Source: Lasiosphaeria ovina
Lineage: Eukaryota; Ascomycota; Sordariomycetes; Sordariales; Lasiosphaeriaceae
Assembly: GCA_033439765.1 (NCBI GenBank)
Contig: JAULSN010000007.1
Span: forward strand, 620,001-684,000
Direction of reading: 5' to 3'
DNA length: 64,000 bases
Made by a program: the position numbers and the translations under genes. The notes below the pieces were generated by a model. It did not search any database. It saw only the letters and a list, made by a program, of their open reading frames with translations, and was not told the DNA's origin. Below, piece by piece: positions 1-10,789 of this stretch (position 1 is the stretch's first letter; each line of letters opens with the position of its first letter).

Positions 1-873
1 GGCGCTTTTGGAGTAATGCGCAGAAATGCTTGGCGGATTTGGTGATGACGGTTGGCGCTGTGTTTGATCAGCGAACCCTACTCGTCCCGAACCCTGTAGT
101 TGTTTTCTTTGCAGAACTCTGTCAGCACCGCTCCGTCTTGCGCGAAAGTGAAGGTCAACATCTACCTCGGGATTTGAAACTGAAGATGCCGCCATTCAAC
201 GCCACATGTCGAGTCGCTGTCGAGGAAGGTAAAGTAGCTCTTGACGTGGCCGTTGTTGGGCCCATTGACGCCAGAGCGTCGTGGGTTGATTCGCCACGTG
301 CTCTTTGGCCCACTGTCTGCCGAGATATCGCTGGAGACGAAGGCCTTCAGGCTTGTAGATATCATGGCGACAATACCTGAGTCTTGTCCAGTCCCCCTCG
401 ACGTCAGGGCACTTATTCTTGGAAACTGTGGAGTTTTCTCGTCAGACTGAAATTTTGAATGGATTGAGGATGGTACTGCGTTGTTGCTGGTCAGAAATTT
501 TGAATTGGGGGCCAAAGAACGAGGAAGGTTTGTCGTACGTACCAGGAAGGTGGAGAGATGTTCAAGGCCTCCCAAGAACTGGTAGACCCTTCCGGAGCCC
601 CAGTTATGGTCATTCATCTCGTCATAGTCAAACGACGCACCCAGAAGATGGGCTGCCAATTCTCCCAGGATTCTGCTCAACGGCCTTTTCCACATGTTCC
701 GCGAGATTTCCTTTGCTTCCTCGGCAGCCAGCGTGGCAGCGATGGGCAACTTTGTTTGCGGACTCCTTTGCGAGCTCCCACATAGCGGTCGTCTCCAGGT
801 TGGCGGCCGTGGCGCTTGGGCGCATGAGATGTGGTGTTGTTGGTGATGTGCTGACCAACGAAGTGGCGGTCAT
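1..873 (-). pseudogene. decayed unrecognised protein gene, runs off the left edge
   Basis: I do not recognise the family. Reading on the minus strand, a protein-like frame starts at the ATG at 873 and runs to about 750. The sense then continues in a different frame (about 749-162) with helix-like sequence such as LAAEEAKEISRNMWK. One extra base near 750 would explain the switch. The second frame stops with TAG at 162-164, yet protein-like sequence goes on in the same frame to the window edge, broken once more by a TAG at about 79-81. Both stops would be CAG (Gln) before a C-to-T change, which is the RIP type of change seen at 8.5-30 kb. An unseen intron could account for one of the breaks, so decay is likely but not proven. 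The neighbouring helicase gene is on the same strand. Confidence 0.4.
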
Positions 874-877
874 GGTG

Positions 878-1377
878 GCGGAGAGTTATACCTGCGCCAT
901 CGTCGTGAATTGGCCGCTAATAACAGCCGTTGGAGCTTTCGACAAGCATGGAAATGAAGCTGTACCTAATTAGCAGTGATGGTAGAGCCTCAACTCATAA
1001 TGCTACCTCAAAGTTCAGCGTCAGCATCTCCCAACTTCAAATTTGCTTGGGTTGATATAGATTAGACCTCAGAAAATGAATTAGTCCTGGATCGTACATT
1101 GCAGAACACGAAGACACACTGGAGATTTAGATATACGCGGTCTATTTACTATTTACTGTGGCGTCTCTCTAAAGCAAAGCCATCGTCCAGACAGACTATC
1201 GTGTTAGTCATGTTCGTCCGCTATAGTCATTTGCCAGAAATCTTTCCGCCCACAAGTATCCGCGTCTCCAGTATCCCATCATAGTGAAGAACAACATAAC
1301 ACAAACAACACAAGTGCGTGAACCATCTCATTGAGATATCCCAACCTGTCGCAAAACCTTCCAGGCCCGTTGAGACG
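878..1377. other. intergenic, no gene seen
   Basis: This stretch lies between the decayed minus-strand gene and the 3' end of the helicase gene. I see only short, unsupported frames. It should hold the 3' untranslated region of the helicase mRNA and perhaps the promoter of the decayed gene. Confidence 0.5.
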
Positions 1378-4300
1378 CTACAGCCCCAACCCCCCAACAC
1401 CTATCGCCAGCGCTTCAATCTCATTTGCGTGTCGCACTCCCTCTGCCGGTGCATGGTTCTGGCCGCCAACAGCCGCGCCACACTCCGAGCAGCGAGCTTG
1501 CTCCATCGGCATCCCGCACTCGCCCACAGTAAACGGGTGCCCATTGACACAGGTATACCAATGTCCCGTTCCGCGGAACTCGCTGCTCATGGCCTGGTAT
1601 ATGGCGCGCTTCTCATCCTCCGTGACTTCGCTGTAGAATACTCCGTTGTTGAGCATGATCTCGGCGCTCTCGATTTCTTGTCTCAGCACGGCTGTGGATG
1701 GGTACTTTTGAAGCAACGCGCGAGCCTGGTTGAGATGGTCCGTAGCAACGTCCTTCAGGCGTGCCGCCGCTTCCGTCTCACTCTTGTCTTCGGCTTCGTC
1801 CCCTGGCCACGTAGGCTGCGAGCGGGTGCAGTGTTCGAAAGTGGACATTTGCGCGGCGAAGATGTGACCTTGCACTTGCTCACGGGGGAACATGTTGGTT
1901 CTCGCAGCCTCGATGAGTTTTGCGCTCTCAGTCGTGTAAATCGACCAGTCAATCTTTGGGCTCTGGAATGTTGGCAGCATTCCTTCTGACTGAAGATGGA
2001 AGAAATCGGAGAAAACAGCCACGTCGCACTTGAGCAGCAGCGTCATTGCTAGAAGATGACCCTTGACCTGGATGACTGACTCATCGAATTGGAACTCTTC
2101 ATTCGTTCTGTTCAGGCGGTTGGCATGTTTAACGAGATCGGCAACTCGCTGAAAAGGCTGCTCCGCTTCCTGCACCATGCTGGCAAAAGAGCTGATTTCG
2201 GCCCAGACCTTGATCATCGATGCATATCGTCCATTTTCTCCAGCCATCAGTTGGAACCGGTGGAGATTTCCAAGCCGCGGCAGAGTAAAAGTCTGCTTCT
2301 TGGGTGTCTGCCGTTTTGCCGTGCCAGCAGACATCGCGGCCTTGCTGGTTGCCGTTTTCTGCAGTTTCTCTTGCTCGACGACCAGACGTTCGGCCAGGTC
2401 GAGGTACCTGGTATTCGACCAGCCAATGAACCGTTTTGTTGCCTCGTCCAGCATCCCCCTGCGAACAATGCGGCCATATCTGGAAATATTGCGAAGCGAG
2501 CCCCGGCAATTCGGGCATACCCGGATCAACGCGGAGTCAGTCGAGAAGGGCTCCGAAACTCCGCGAATCTTGATCGGGATTCCACTCTCGTCCAGGTCGT
2601 AATGCGTGCCAATGCCCATCTGGCCGTCCATCGACTGAATCGTCAAGAAATGGCCGCAGTCGGGGAAGATACATGGTTCTTCGTCCAGGTCGATCTCGTG
2701 ATACTCCCGCATCTCCAGAAAGTCCACAGTTGTCGACTTGATCTCTGTAGAGGCGCATTTCTGGCAATGGCCCTTGCTTGGACAGGGCTCTCCGCAAACC
2801 GAAGGACACTGATGGCCGCAGCTCAGCACCTTTGAGCAGCGTTTAGAGCACGGTACCCAGTTGCACGGAGCCGCGCATGGCATCGTGCATTTGGTATGAG
2901 GGCAGCTCGAGTGGCAAGTCTGCTCCGCGCATGGTGAACATGGTTCATGGCAACGCTTGGCACACTTTGAATGACCGCACTTCACCTCACATGGCTCAGC
3001 ACAAGGAGCGCAGTCTCCCTCATGACACACCTTGCCGCAGCTATGGCGGCATGCAGTGTAGTTCCGGCCGCACTTTGTTGAGCAAGTGCCATGGTTAGAA
3101 TCTGTGATCTCGCCGTGTTTCCTAGTATGACACTGGTTGCACCGCCTTGTGCACTCGTGACCACAGGGACGGAGGTGACCGCACTTGGCGAAACAACGGT
3201 ATTTGGCGGCGCTCACATTCTCGTGGCATTGCACTTTCACTGTATGGCCACATCCTGGGACTGTGCGCGTGACAACAACTTTGCATCGGATCGAAGCAGG
3301 ATCCTGGACCTCCCAGCACTTGGCCGATGAGACGTAATGGCCACAAGGAAGGGTGAGGCAAATGTTACCCAAGAGCTTCTGGCATTTTTGGTGGCACACG
3401 TCGCCGCACCGTAGCGGACAGGGATGGTTGCAGCCCTTCTTGGAACGTGGACAATCCTCAAGGCACTTAACGGCGTTGTGTAGAATTTCCGAATGGCACC
3501 TTCCATTGCAGGAGTGACCACAGCCGAGCCTCTTATCACACGGCAGGTTACAGCCGCTCTCGGGGGCAAGCTGCACAAAGTGATCTGGCTCAGAAACCGC
3601 AAGAGGAGTGTCCAAATGGCGAGGGCATTGGAGCTCGAGGCTTGTGCCAAAGTTCCCGTCTGCTTGAAGTGTACGAATAACATCGGCCCACATGGGAATA
3701 CTGCTGTAGGTGTTTGCGTTGCCAATGATATACATGCCGTGTTGGGCGCGCGACAAAAGAACGTTGATGCGGTTTGACGTGCGGAGGAAGCCACAGTTGT
3801 TTTGCGGGTTACTGCGAACAAGGCATATGATGATGACTTTGGCCTCTTCACCCTGGAAGTTGTCCACGGTTGCAATCCGGATGCTCTTGAGGAGGGTTGT
3901 CTTGGCCACTTGAGATAAAGGCTGAGTTGCTCCCTCAACCGCTTCAACCTCTTCCTGGTCGCGGTCGTTCAGGCATATCTCAAACATTGACTCCATACGA
4001 CGGCGAAGCCGCTGCAGTTGACCCAGATACGGCGTGAGTACCGCAATGTCCTCTTTCGAATACTCGCCCTGTCGAACGAGATGCGAGACCAAAGCAGTCG
4101 TCATTTCAATTTCAAACTCGTTCGAGTGGGACGTGCTCAACGGATCGTGGCTTGCAGCGCCGGTCTCGAGGTGTTCGTGGTGAAACCAGAATAGCCGTTT
4201 TCTCATACCTATCACCTCGGGGTATGTTGAGACCTTTCCGGCATCTTTGAGGCACGGATAGAGAGTTGATCGGACCAGCTCAGCAATCGAGGGATGCATC

Positions 4301-7300
4301 CGTCTCTGGGTTTCCAAGACACTGAAAGGAAGTCGTGAATCGGACATACGGGGTGGCTCCACAAGCCGCTCAAACAGGGACATATCCAGAGAGTACTGCT
4401 CGCCACGGGGATTGCTGCTCTGCAGATCATAATTCTGGATTTGTGGGCGAAGTTGCAGGTGGTCTCCGATCAGAATGGCTTGCTCTACTGATGGTAGAAG
4501 CGCTGTCAGGATGTGGGCCTCAAGGACCTCGCCTGCCTCCTCACAAAGCAACACTTTGCAGCGCAACTTCCGAAGAAGCTCAAGATTCCTCGCAAGGCCA
4601 GTGGTAGTCACGCCGACAATGTTCGCTTCTTGAAGGCAGCGCAGGTCGACGTCCTTGCGTAGACGGTCTCGCTCGTCAATCATCTCGGCATATTCTCGGT
4701 GCGAACTAATTATCTGAGTGATGATTGGATCTCTGATGGCTCTCAGCCACTGGTTGTAAGCCGATCGACGCTCGGTGCGCGTCATATGCGAGAGGTGAAC
4801 TCGATTTAGATCTTCGGGCGTTCGTGGGTGAGCTGGCGTTGTGGCTCCAGCATTGAGCCATTTCTCAATGATCCTCTCTGGCTGGTGTATCACCGTCTGC
4901 CATCCGTCACCGTCCATTCCGAACAGTTCCCGATGATGAGCTGGGAAAGTTTCGGCCAGAAAGGTCTTGACCGTTCTCCAGAAATCAGATCCTGATAATT
5001 GTTTGATGAGATGCCGTGTTCTTTGAACAGAGTCACGTATGCGATTCTCCAGTCCCCACAGATCAGCCTTTTCCGACTTTGTCCGACCGAACAGTTTTGC
5101 GACAGCCCTCAGGTTAAGGTCTTGCAACTTCTCCGACTTCGACCGGGAGCCCATTCTGATTACCTCTGTGACTCCGTCGTCCAGGAGGTGCTCAAGGAGC
5201 TGATCCAAGGCGTGATTGGTGTAGCAGACACACAGGATCGGCCCAAGCTCGGCCTTGTCCTTGTTTCCCAAAAGGACCTTGATGATTTTCTCTCCGGTGT
5301 AGCTCTTTCCGGTACCCGGAGGACCCTGGATGAGCGAAAACTCCCTCGACAGGGTATTGAGGAGGGCAACCGACTGTGTAGGATCGAGCGTTGTCCGAGA
5401 TGCAATTTCTTCGGGGTCTGGTGGGTTCTGGGGAGAGATGCTGAGCTTTATACCTGGCTGAGTCAAGCAGGCGAGATCAAACGAGAAGCCTGCTCTCCGG
5501 GCATACTGGGGCGGATTGATCTTGGGCTCTGTGGATTGGCCTTCGCCTGGGGCCAGCAGCTCGCTGAATGGCATGTTGGGTTTTCTGTACATTTGTTGAA
5601 GAGCCGCAAGCGTGTCCTTGAATGAAGCGAGGAGGACACCAGGAAATTCCACCAGGTAATGGCGCGGTGAAGATCCCACGTTCCGGTACCAGCAGAGTGT
5701 CTGGCCAAGGTCGTGGTTGGTCGGGTCAATGAGCTGGAGCCTGACATACAGCACATCTTGATTTTCTGAAAGCGTAAAATCTTCGGCCTTCTGCCCTGAT
5801 TCGCCGTCAGACTCTTCCTCTGAGCCAGCTTCCCTGGATCGATGACCCGGCTTCTTGTCATCCACGGTCCGCATCGTAGACTCCGAGACAACGTAGAATG
5901 TGACAGAACCGCTGGCGTTGAGAATGCAAACCAAGGCTCCTGCTTGGAGCTTCTTGCTCTGCATCCACCATTCTCTGCGTTTATTCAGGGTCAGGGCTCG
6001 GACGGCTGCAATCTGGCTACAGCGAGTCACCAGCTCCATATTGCCAAACTTATCGATATCGACACGCACGGGCATAGGGTGCTCATACGTGTCGGTTCGT
6101 GCGACATTTTTTGGGCGGTGAACTGGCCCAGCCTGAGGGTTCCGAATGGATTCGAGTGTCACCCTGATTGCGTCGCGAAGTTGGCCAACAGTATCTTCTC
6201 GCAGTAGGCGAAATTCTCTGTCCAAGCGTCCGCGAATGCCCTTAACGTGCCACTGTGAAGAATCAATCGTTGGCAAGTATTCGGCGCGGGGCGACATGAT
6301 CTCCTCGTAGGTAGGCAGGATTTTGATATCGGGAATTTCTGCGTGGTCATTGTCGTGTCGTGGGCCATCGGCAGACAGTTGGCCAGGAAGATCACGCCTG
6401 AGGAGGAACTGCTCCCGCGCAACAGCGGCTTGGGGGCGATCCTGAACATTGGCAATGTCTTCTCCAAGGCTGAGTCGAAGCCGGATGTACTCGAGATACT
6501 TCAAAGCCTGCAAGCGGGAAAACTCTTCGTCTGGAAACACCTCCTCTTCGAGACACGCCGAGAGGCTGTTAGCCAAGGTCGAGAACTTATCATTGATTAT
6601 GTTGGTGGTATTGCTGTCGAGAATTTTGGTCAATACGGCCAGAGTCAACTCGACGGCTGCGATGCGTGGCGGTGTCGGTGCGGATGTTGGCCAGGCTTTG
6701 ACCAGTGCCGTGACGTAGCCAAAAACTCTTGCCATTCGACCGCCGCCCACTCCGTACATGAAATTGAACAGCATGGCAACCTGTTGCTCCAAGACAGCGC
6801 AGTCAACGACCGCCGGATGGGTGATGAGCTGAAAGAGAGGCCTGATCTGGGCCTCCCAGAGGCCGGCGCTGGGAGCGTCTCCGAGGACAGCAGCGATGTT
6901 CCGATCAGTGACATCCTTGATAAAAGCCAGTCCAGCTTCGCTAGCAAACAGCTTGATGGCCTCCTGGGCACCGCCAACATCTCCGTCCATCAGCTCTAGA
7001 CCGAGCTTGAAGAAGCGACTGACGTTAGCCGGCGATGGTCGAGCGTTCTGCGATCCCTGAAGAAGACGCTTCCACTCTCGTAGCTTCCCTTCATTGGCAC
7101 GGTTAACTGGTTCGGCCTGGCGTGTGTCGCCGGACTGTGACCTTGCCGGAGATCTGGGGTGTCCGCCTCGGTTGCCATGTCCACCACCTCGGTTGCCATG
7201 TCCACCTCGGTTGCCATGTCCACCTCGGTTGCCATGTCCGCCTCGGTTGCCATGCCCCCGATGTTGAGCTCCTTGATTCAATGCGACGTTATGGGAGAAT

Positions 7301-7479
7301 TTGCATCTATTGCCAAACGTGCAATTTCCTCGCTGGAACTGGTGACAGGGTTTCGAAGAGTCAGGCGTTGATCCGGATGCTGAAGCACCTCTAGATGTTC
7401 AAAACGGATTAGAAACGAGTGATGAGATTGAGGATAAGGATTCAATGAGTTGAGCTTACCTTCGGCCCGAGCTCGCCAT
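1378..7479 (-). CDS. ZNFX1/NFX1-type zinc-finger SF1 helicase, 2010 aa, two exons
   Basis: Probable RNA helicase of the ZNFX1/Hrr1 type, a family tied to small-RNA silencing and dsRNA responses in other eukaryotes. Exon 1 is 7479-7460 (20 bases). The intron 7459-7391 has GTAAGC..TAG ends, and exon 2 is 7390-1378. This start adds 43 residues with a perfect CCCH finger (Cys22, Cys30, Cys36, His40) ahead of a GGHGNR-type Arg/Gly repeat. Walker [10 protein letters not shown] lies at about 694-704 (Lys702). The Walker B variant EEAGE is near 955, IGDHLQLRP follows, and motifs V/VI ([19 protein letters not shown]) begin near 1183. A Cys/His-rich NFX1-type finger array covers about 1257-1552. An RZ-type finger with the NGHPF and [15 protein letters not shown] signature lies at about 1945-1982. 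All motifs and the frame are intact. It is the only clearly defence-related gene next to the retrotransposon nest. Function is inferred from family. Confidence 0.93.
7196..7260 (-). repeat. short tandem repeat coding GGHGNR
   Basis: An 18-base unit is repeated about four times inside the helicase gene. On the minus strand it encodes HGNRGG units, giving a Gly/Arg/His-rich RGG-like stretch between the CCCH finger and the helicase body. Such tracts commonly bind RNA, and copy number is likely to vary between strains. Confidence 0.8.
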
Positions 7480-8545
7480 GGCGGGCAGTTGGTTCTGCAG
7501 AGGCCTAGTCCGCTCTCCCCGAAAAGGCCTCTGAGATAGGCTGGCGATAATAAGAAAATGTGGACGGGGAAAGAGTGGTCGCTGGTGGGAAGCCTCGACG
7601 GAAGGTTGAATGCTTCGGCGGCGAGAATGTGACGCGATTTCTTTTGTTTTCAAGACCCGGTAAACTCAGAATTCAAAAAGAGCGAAAGAAGAATTTCCTC
7701 TAATTTCTGGATTCCTGGAAGGTCGGGTGATTGAGAATGTGCAGGCTGATTGTGGGAAAAGAAGGTGTGCGGGTCGAGTTGGACAGAAAGAGGAGGGGGG
7801 AGGGAAGTATTAGTTCAGGGAAGAACTAAAAGAGTGAGGTGACTCAAAAAGAAAGGACGAGGGGAATTTTGCATGGCAGCCTAATGGGTAGCCAGCCAGC
7901 GGTGGAAAGTGGAAAGAACCACCCAGAGCCGTGTGTGACGCGACTGTGTAGGCCTCTCGCTTTGCAGCGCCAGTGCAGATGCACGGAGGAGCCCCTCAGG
8001 TGGCTCCTGCACCTTCGAGGTCCAATGACGGTCGCCTGCAAACAGAAGTCGCTCCGGGCTGCCAAGGATCAACGGCTCGAGGCAGCTCGTGTGCAGCCAC
8101 GTCTGCGTTTGTTATCATTTCAACCCGCGATCGTAAGGAGTGTTGATTGTTCAGCTTGTGCCACCACAAACCACAACCGAAGTTCCGAGTCTAAAAATAA
8201 GTCTGCCTGTCAAGTCCTAAATGAGTACCAAAATTCTGTCGGCCTGCATTTCTTTTCATTTGCAGATGGAATTGCCGGTAATTATTATGCTGCACACAAA
8301 CTACACATGCAGCCTGATGAGTAGCTTGACAAGGACCATAGTTTCTCGATGCATATCACATGTTGACTAGCCCTGGTTGGCCAGCTGACGGCAGCTGGCT
8401 GCAGAATTGTTGTGCACAATCAAGCTTGGTGTCGACTGCGGGAGTGTCAGTGGCAACTGCCAGCCAGGTGCCGGACTGTCCATTTCCCAAGACAGGACGA
8501 CGCGAATTTAATTGCTTGAAAATATTTCCGTATCCTATTTTTGAT
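7480..8545. other. intergenic, promoter side of the helicase gene
   Basis: This region holds the 5' flank of the helicase gene and the original left flank of the copia insertion. A plus-strand frame at 7839-8324 has no recognisable content and I do not support it as a gene. Base composition is normal here (CA and TG are common), so the RIP-type change stops sharply at the LTR at 8551. Confidence 0.5.
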
Positions 8546-8550
8546 TTAAC
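8546..8550. repeat. target-site duplication TTAAC, left copy
   Basis: TTAAC directly precedes the left copia LTR. The same five bases follow the right LTR at 29958-29962. This exact match marks 8551-29957 as one insertion event. Confidence 0.93.
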
Positions 8551-8779
8551 TGTTGGAATAGCGATATTGGTGACCGCACACTAGCGGAGGTCGCGTGACC
8601 GCGTACGTGTGAAGGCACGTGCCGCGCACAGACCTCCCGCCCACACATACAAAACCCCGGTCGCCTTAGAACCCAGTTTAGTTCCTTAGACAGAATAGAA
8701 CCAACATTGCACCCCCCCAACGGTAGATCTACCACCCTTAGACCTATAGGATCCCTACGTAGTTTGAGAACCACGAACA
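8551..8779 (+). repeat. copia 5' LTR (229 bp)
   Basis: This is the left LTR. By eye it differs from the right copy at ten positions, all transitions in CA/TG/TA contexts. It keeps many CA dinucleotides (for example 8641-8695), unlike the element interior. A GATATTGGTGACCGCA motif near its start and a C-run before GGTAGATCTACC occur in both copies. Confidence 0.93.
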
Positions 8780-9341
8780 CTAATTAGTAAGTGGTCAAAC
8801 ACTTATAGAGAAGCAACGTAAAGAGACGAGATCGTATTACCGACGTACGCGCACCGAACTTTCGAGGGAGGTACGAAAGTACGTATAATAGCATCTCGTA
8901 CTACTACCTAGACGGAGCCCTTCTTTGAACTTTCGAGGAAAGAGAAGGATCTCTATCTAGAAGAATAAAGGAACTAAGCGTATAACGACGTTCACGGCTA
9001 TAGGTCGGGAGCGACGTACGTATAACTAGAACCTATATTATACGCTACTATATAACCCCGCTATACCTACTAAACTCCCCTATATATACCCCGGTCGTAC
9101 GATCGCGACTAATTATTAATAACTTCATTAATATTATCGATACCCCGCTATCGCCGAAGATAGTATTAGCCTCGGGCGTGGGAAAAGGCCCGAATAAGGG
9201 TAACGACTCGTACGAAGATATCTAGGAGAAGAGTAATATCCTAGGTACGGTATAGAAGGCGAATATCGACTAGGACCTCTAGTACGAGGCCTAGACCCTA
9301 GATATTACCTATCCCCTTTAAGACGAGGAAGCTATAACCTA

Positions 9342-9346
9342 CTTCG
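9342..9346. repeat. target-site duplication CTTCG of chromovirus A, left copy
   Basis: CTTCG precedes the left LTR of element A and recurs at 17330-17334 directly after its right LTR. The duplicated site lies inside the copia gag frame. Confidence 0.92.
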
Positions 9347-9839
9347 TATTATAAACCGCTCGACTTTGGGGGTTAAGGTTGTATCGTGCACAGGCACTGG
9401 GGGTCTAAGATATAGATATGAAGAATGAATAAAGGGCAAGCTCCTATTGCACGGGTAATATAGTCAAACTGGGTTTGCTACTCAAAGTATATGAGTATAA
9501 AGAATGTATATTACTTGCTTGAGGAACTAAGCAAGCTCTATCTAAGACCGTGGCTACGGTCATCGTATATATCTATCTATAATAGCCAATAAGAGCCCAG
9601 CTCTTACTTGCCTACCGTACCGGTATTGCCCACTACTGAGTAGTACCATATAGTCGGGCAACCGCTTGCCCGGCACTAAGTAATACCTTCCCACCGGGCA
9701 TATCCTAATTAGCCGGGTAACTATGCGCCCGGCGCTTGCTAAGCTTTCCTCGCCGGGCAGATACTAATTGGTAGGGCGGGTCCCGTACCGGACCCTCCCG
9801 TACGTATAGGCTGCCTAGTATATAACGGGATCTATAATA
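9347..9839 (-). repeat. chromovirus A 3' LTR (493 bp)
   Basis: This is the 3' LTR with respect to minus-strand coding. It matches 16837-17329 throughout, differing by transitions. It begins TA (mutated TG) and ends ATA where the partner ends ACA. Several short GCCCGG/CCGGGC inverted repeats lie in its right half. Confidence 0.92.
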
Positions 9840-9844
9840 CGATG

Positions 9845-9855
9845 CCCCTCCTCCA
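9845..9855 (-). other. polypurine tract of chromovirus A
   Basis: On the minus strand this reads GGAGGAGGGGC, immediately upstream of the 3' LTR. That is the place and composition of the plus-strand primer in LTR retrotransposons, and it supports the minus orientation. Confidence 0.75.
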
Positions 9856-10047
9856 AGGTTAGCGCCCCGATAACTAACGCTTCTTTCCTTAGCTAGACGT
9901 TAACCCCGGTAGGTCCTTCTTTTCCCTCCTATATTATCCGTAACCATATCCGCTAATCGTATCTCGAAACGTAAGGTAATTGCTCCGCGCACCTCATCTA
10001 ATCGCCGTATCGATTCTACCGATTATACCGATCTTTTTGGCTCCAAA

Positions 10048-10356
10048 ATGCCTACCTACTCTCGTTATAAGCGCCTTTACCTTACTAATTGCCGCTTATC
10101 GTCGCGTAGCAAATTCTATAACTATTATCTACGTTCGGGCGCTAAGTAGTATAACGTATTAGGCGTTAATCCGGCTATTCTTCGTAGCCTACTTAATAAG
10201 AAACGCCGCCTTAATTCCGAAAAGAAAGAGACTTTCTCCTAGCTTCTTCGCCTTAACTCCAAGCTCCTCCGGCTTAAGACCTAGTTACGCGCTCTCGAAG
10301 CGCGCGCCGAGACCGCCTTTTCGCGCGAGTTCGCCCTTATCGAGGAGGAGGAGTAA
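10048..10356 (+). pseudogene. antisense accessory ORF in chromovirus A: small Cys-cluster plus coiled-coil protein, RIP-broken
   Basis: This is a 102-codon frame on the strand opposite to gag-pol, between the chromodomain and the 3' LTR. It starts with ATG and ends with TAA. The only interruptions are three TAG codons, each explicable as CAG or TGG before RIP. The first half contains a Tyr/Cys cluster (FYNYYLRSGAK) that would read as a C-x2-C type cluster if TAT/TAC came from TGT/TGC. The second half is a Lys/Arg/Leu-rich amphipathic stretch (LLRLNSKLLRLKT, LRALEARAETAFSREF) ending in EEEE, as expected for a coiled coil. It resembles a type of small Cys-cluster/coiled-coil ORF I recall from fungal repeats. 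The role is unknown. Confidence 0.45.
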
Positions 10357-10584
10357 CTTACTCCTTCCGTCCCTTCTCTCGGCGAGCTCGATCCTTCCCT
10401 CTGGGCTGGGTTTTCGCCTACGCCTTCCTTCCTTAATTAGACCGGCGATATGCCCTAATTAACTAAGTCCCCATAGGCACCTACCGCGAGTCCTCTAACT
10501 AGGCCTTAATATAGCGCGTTACGCGGAGTAGTTCTTAATAATTAAGTAGGGTCGCTAGTCTAGTAATATAACGTATCGCCGCGT

Positions 10585-10672
10585 ATCTCGCTAGCCGGAA
10601 ATGGCCTTGGTTATTCCGGTTGGTGGGAGCTAGTACGAGGTCGTAGGTTCGAATCCTATACGATCCGTTATT
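10585..10672 (+). other. tRNA-like sequence with Pol III B box (possible SINE or tRNA relic)
   Basis: GGTTCGAATCC at about 10647-10657 is a canonical B box. It sits in a five-base T stem with seven-base loop and is followed by acceptor-like bases and a T-rich run. An A-box-like stretch (TATCTCGCTAGCCGG) lies about 65 bases upstream. I cannot pair a complete 5' acceptor stem, so this is not an intact tRNA. It lies in the non-coding 3' part of chromovirus A. Confidence 0.35.
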
Positions 10673-10789
10673 TTTATATTTTTCTAGATCGTCCCCGGCG
10701 CCTTAGAGCTACTTATATAGGCTCCCTAGGCCGGTCTAGATTTCGTTAGTAGAATTCTTAGATCTTCTCTAGGTAGCTTAGAAATGAAA

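Noticed and set aside
7839..8324. 161-codon plus frame between the helicase gene and the LTR
   Set aside because: No motif, and it lies in the promoter region of the helicase gene.
8535..8780. 81-codon minus frame with a near-copy at 29731-29958
   Set aside because: The match between the two frames is because both lie in the copia LTRs. It is not a repeated gene.
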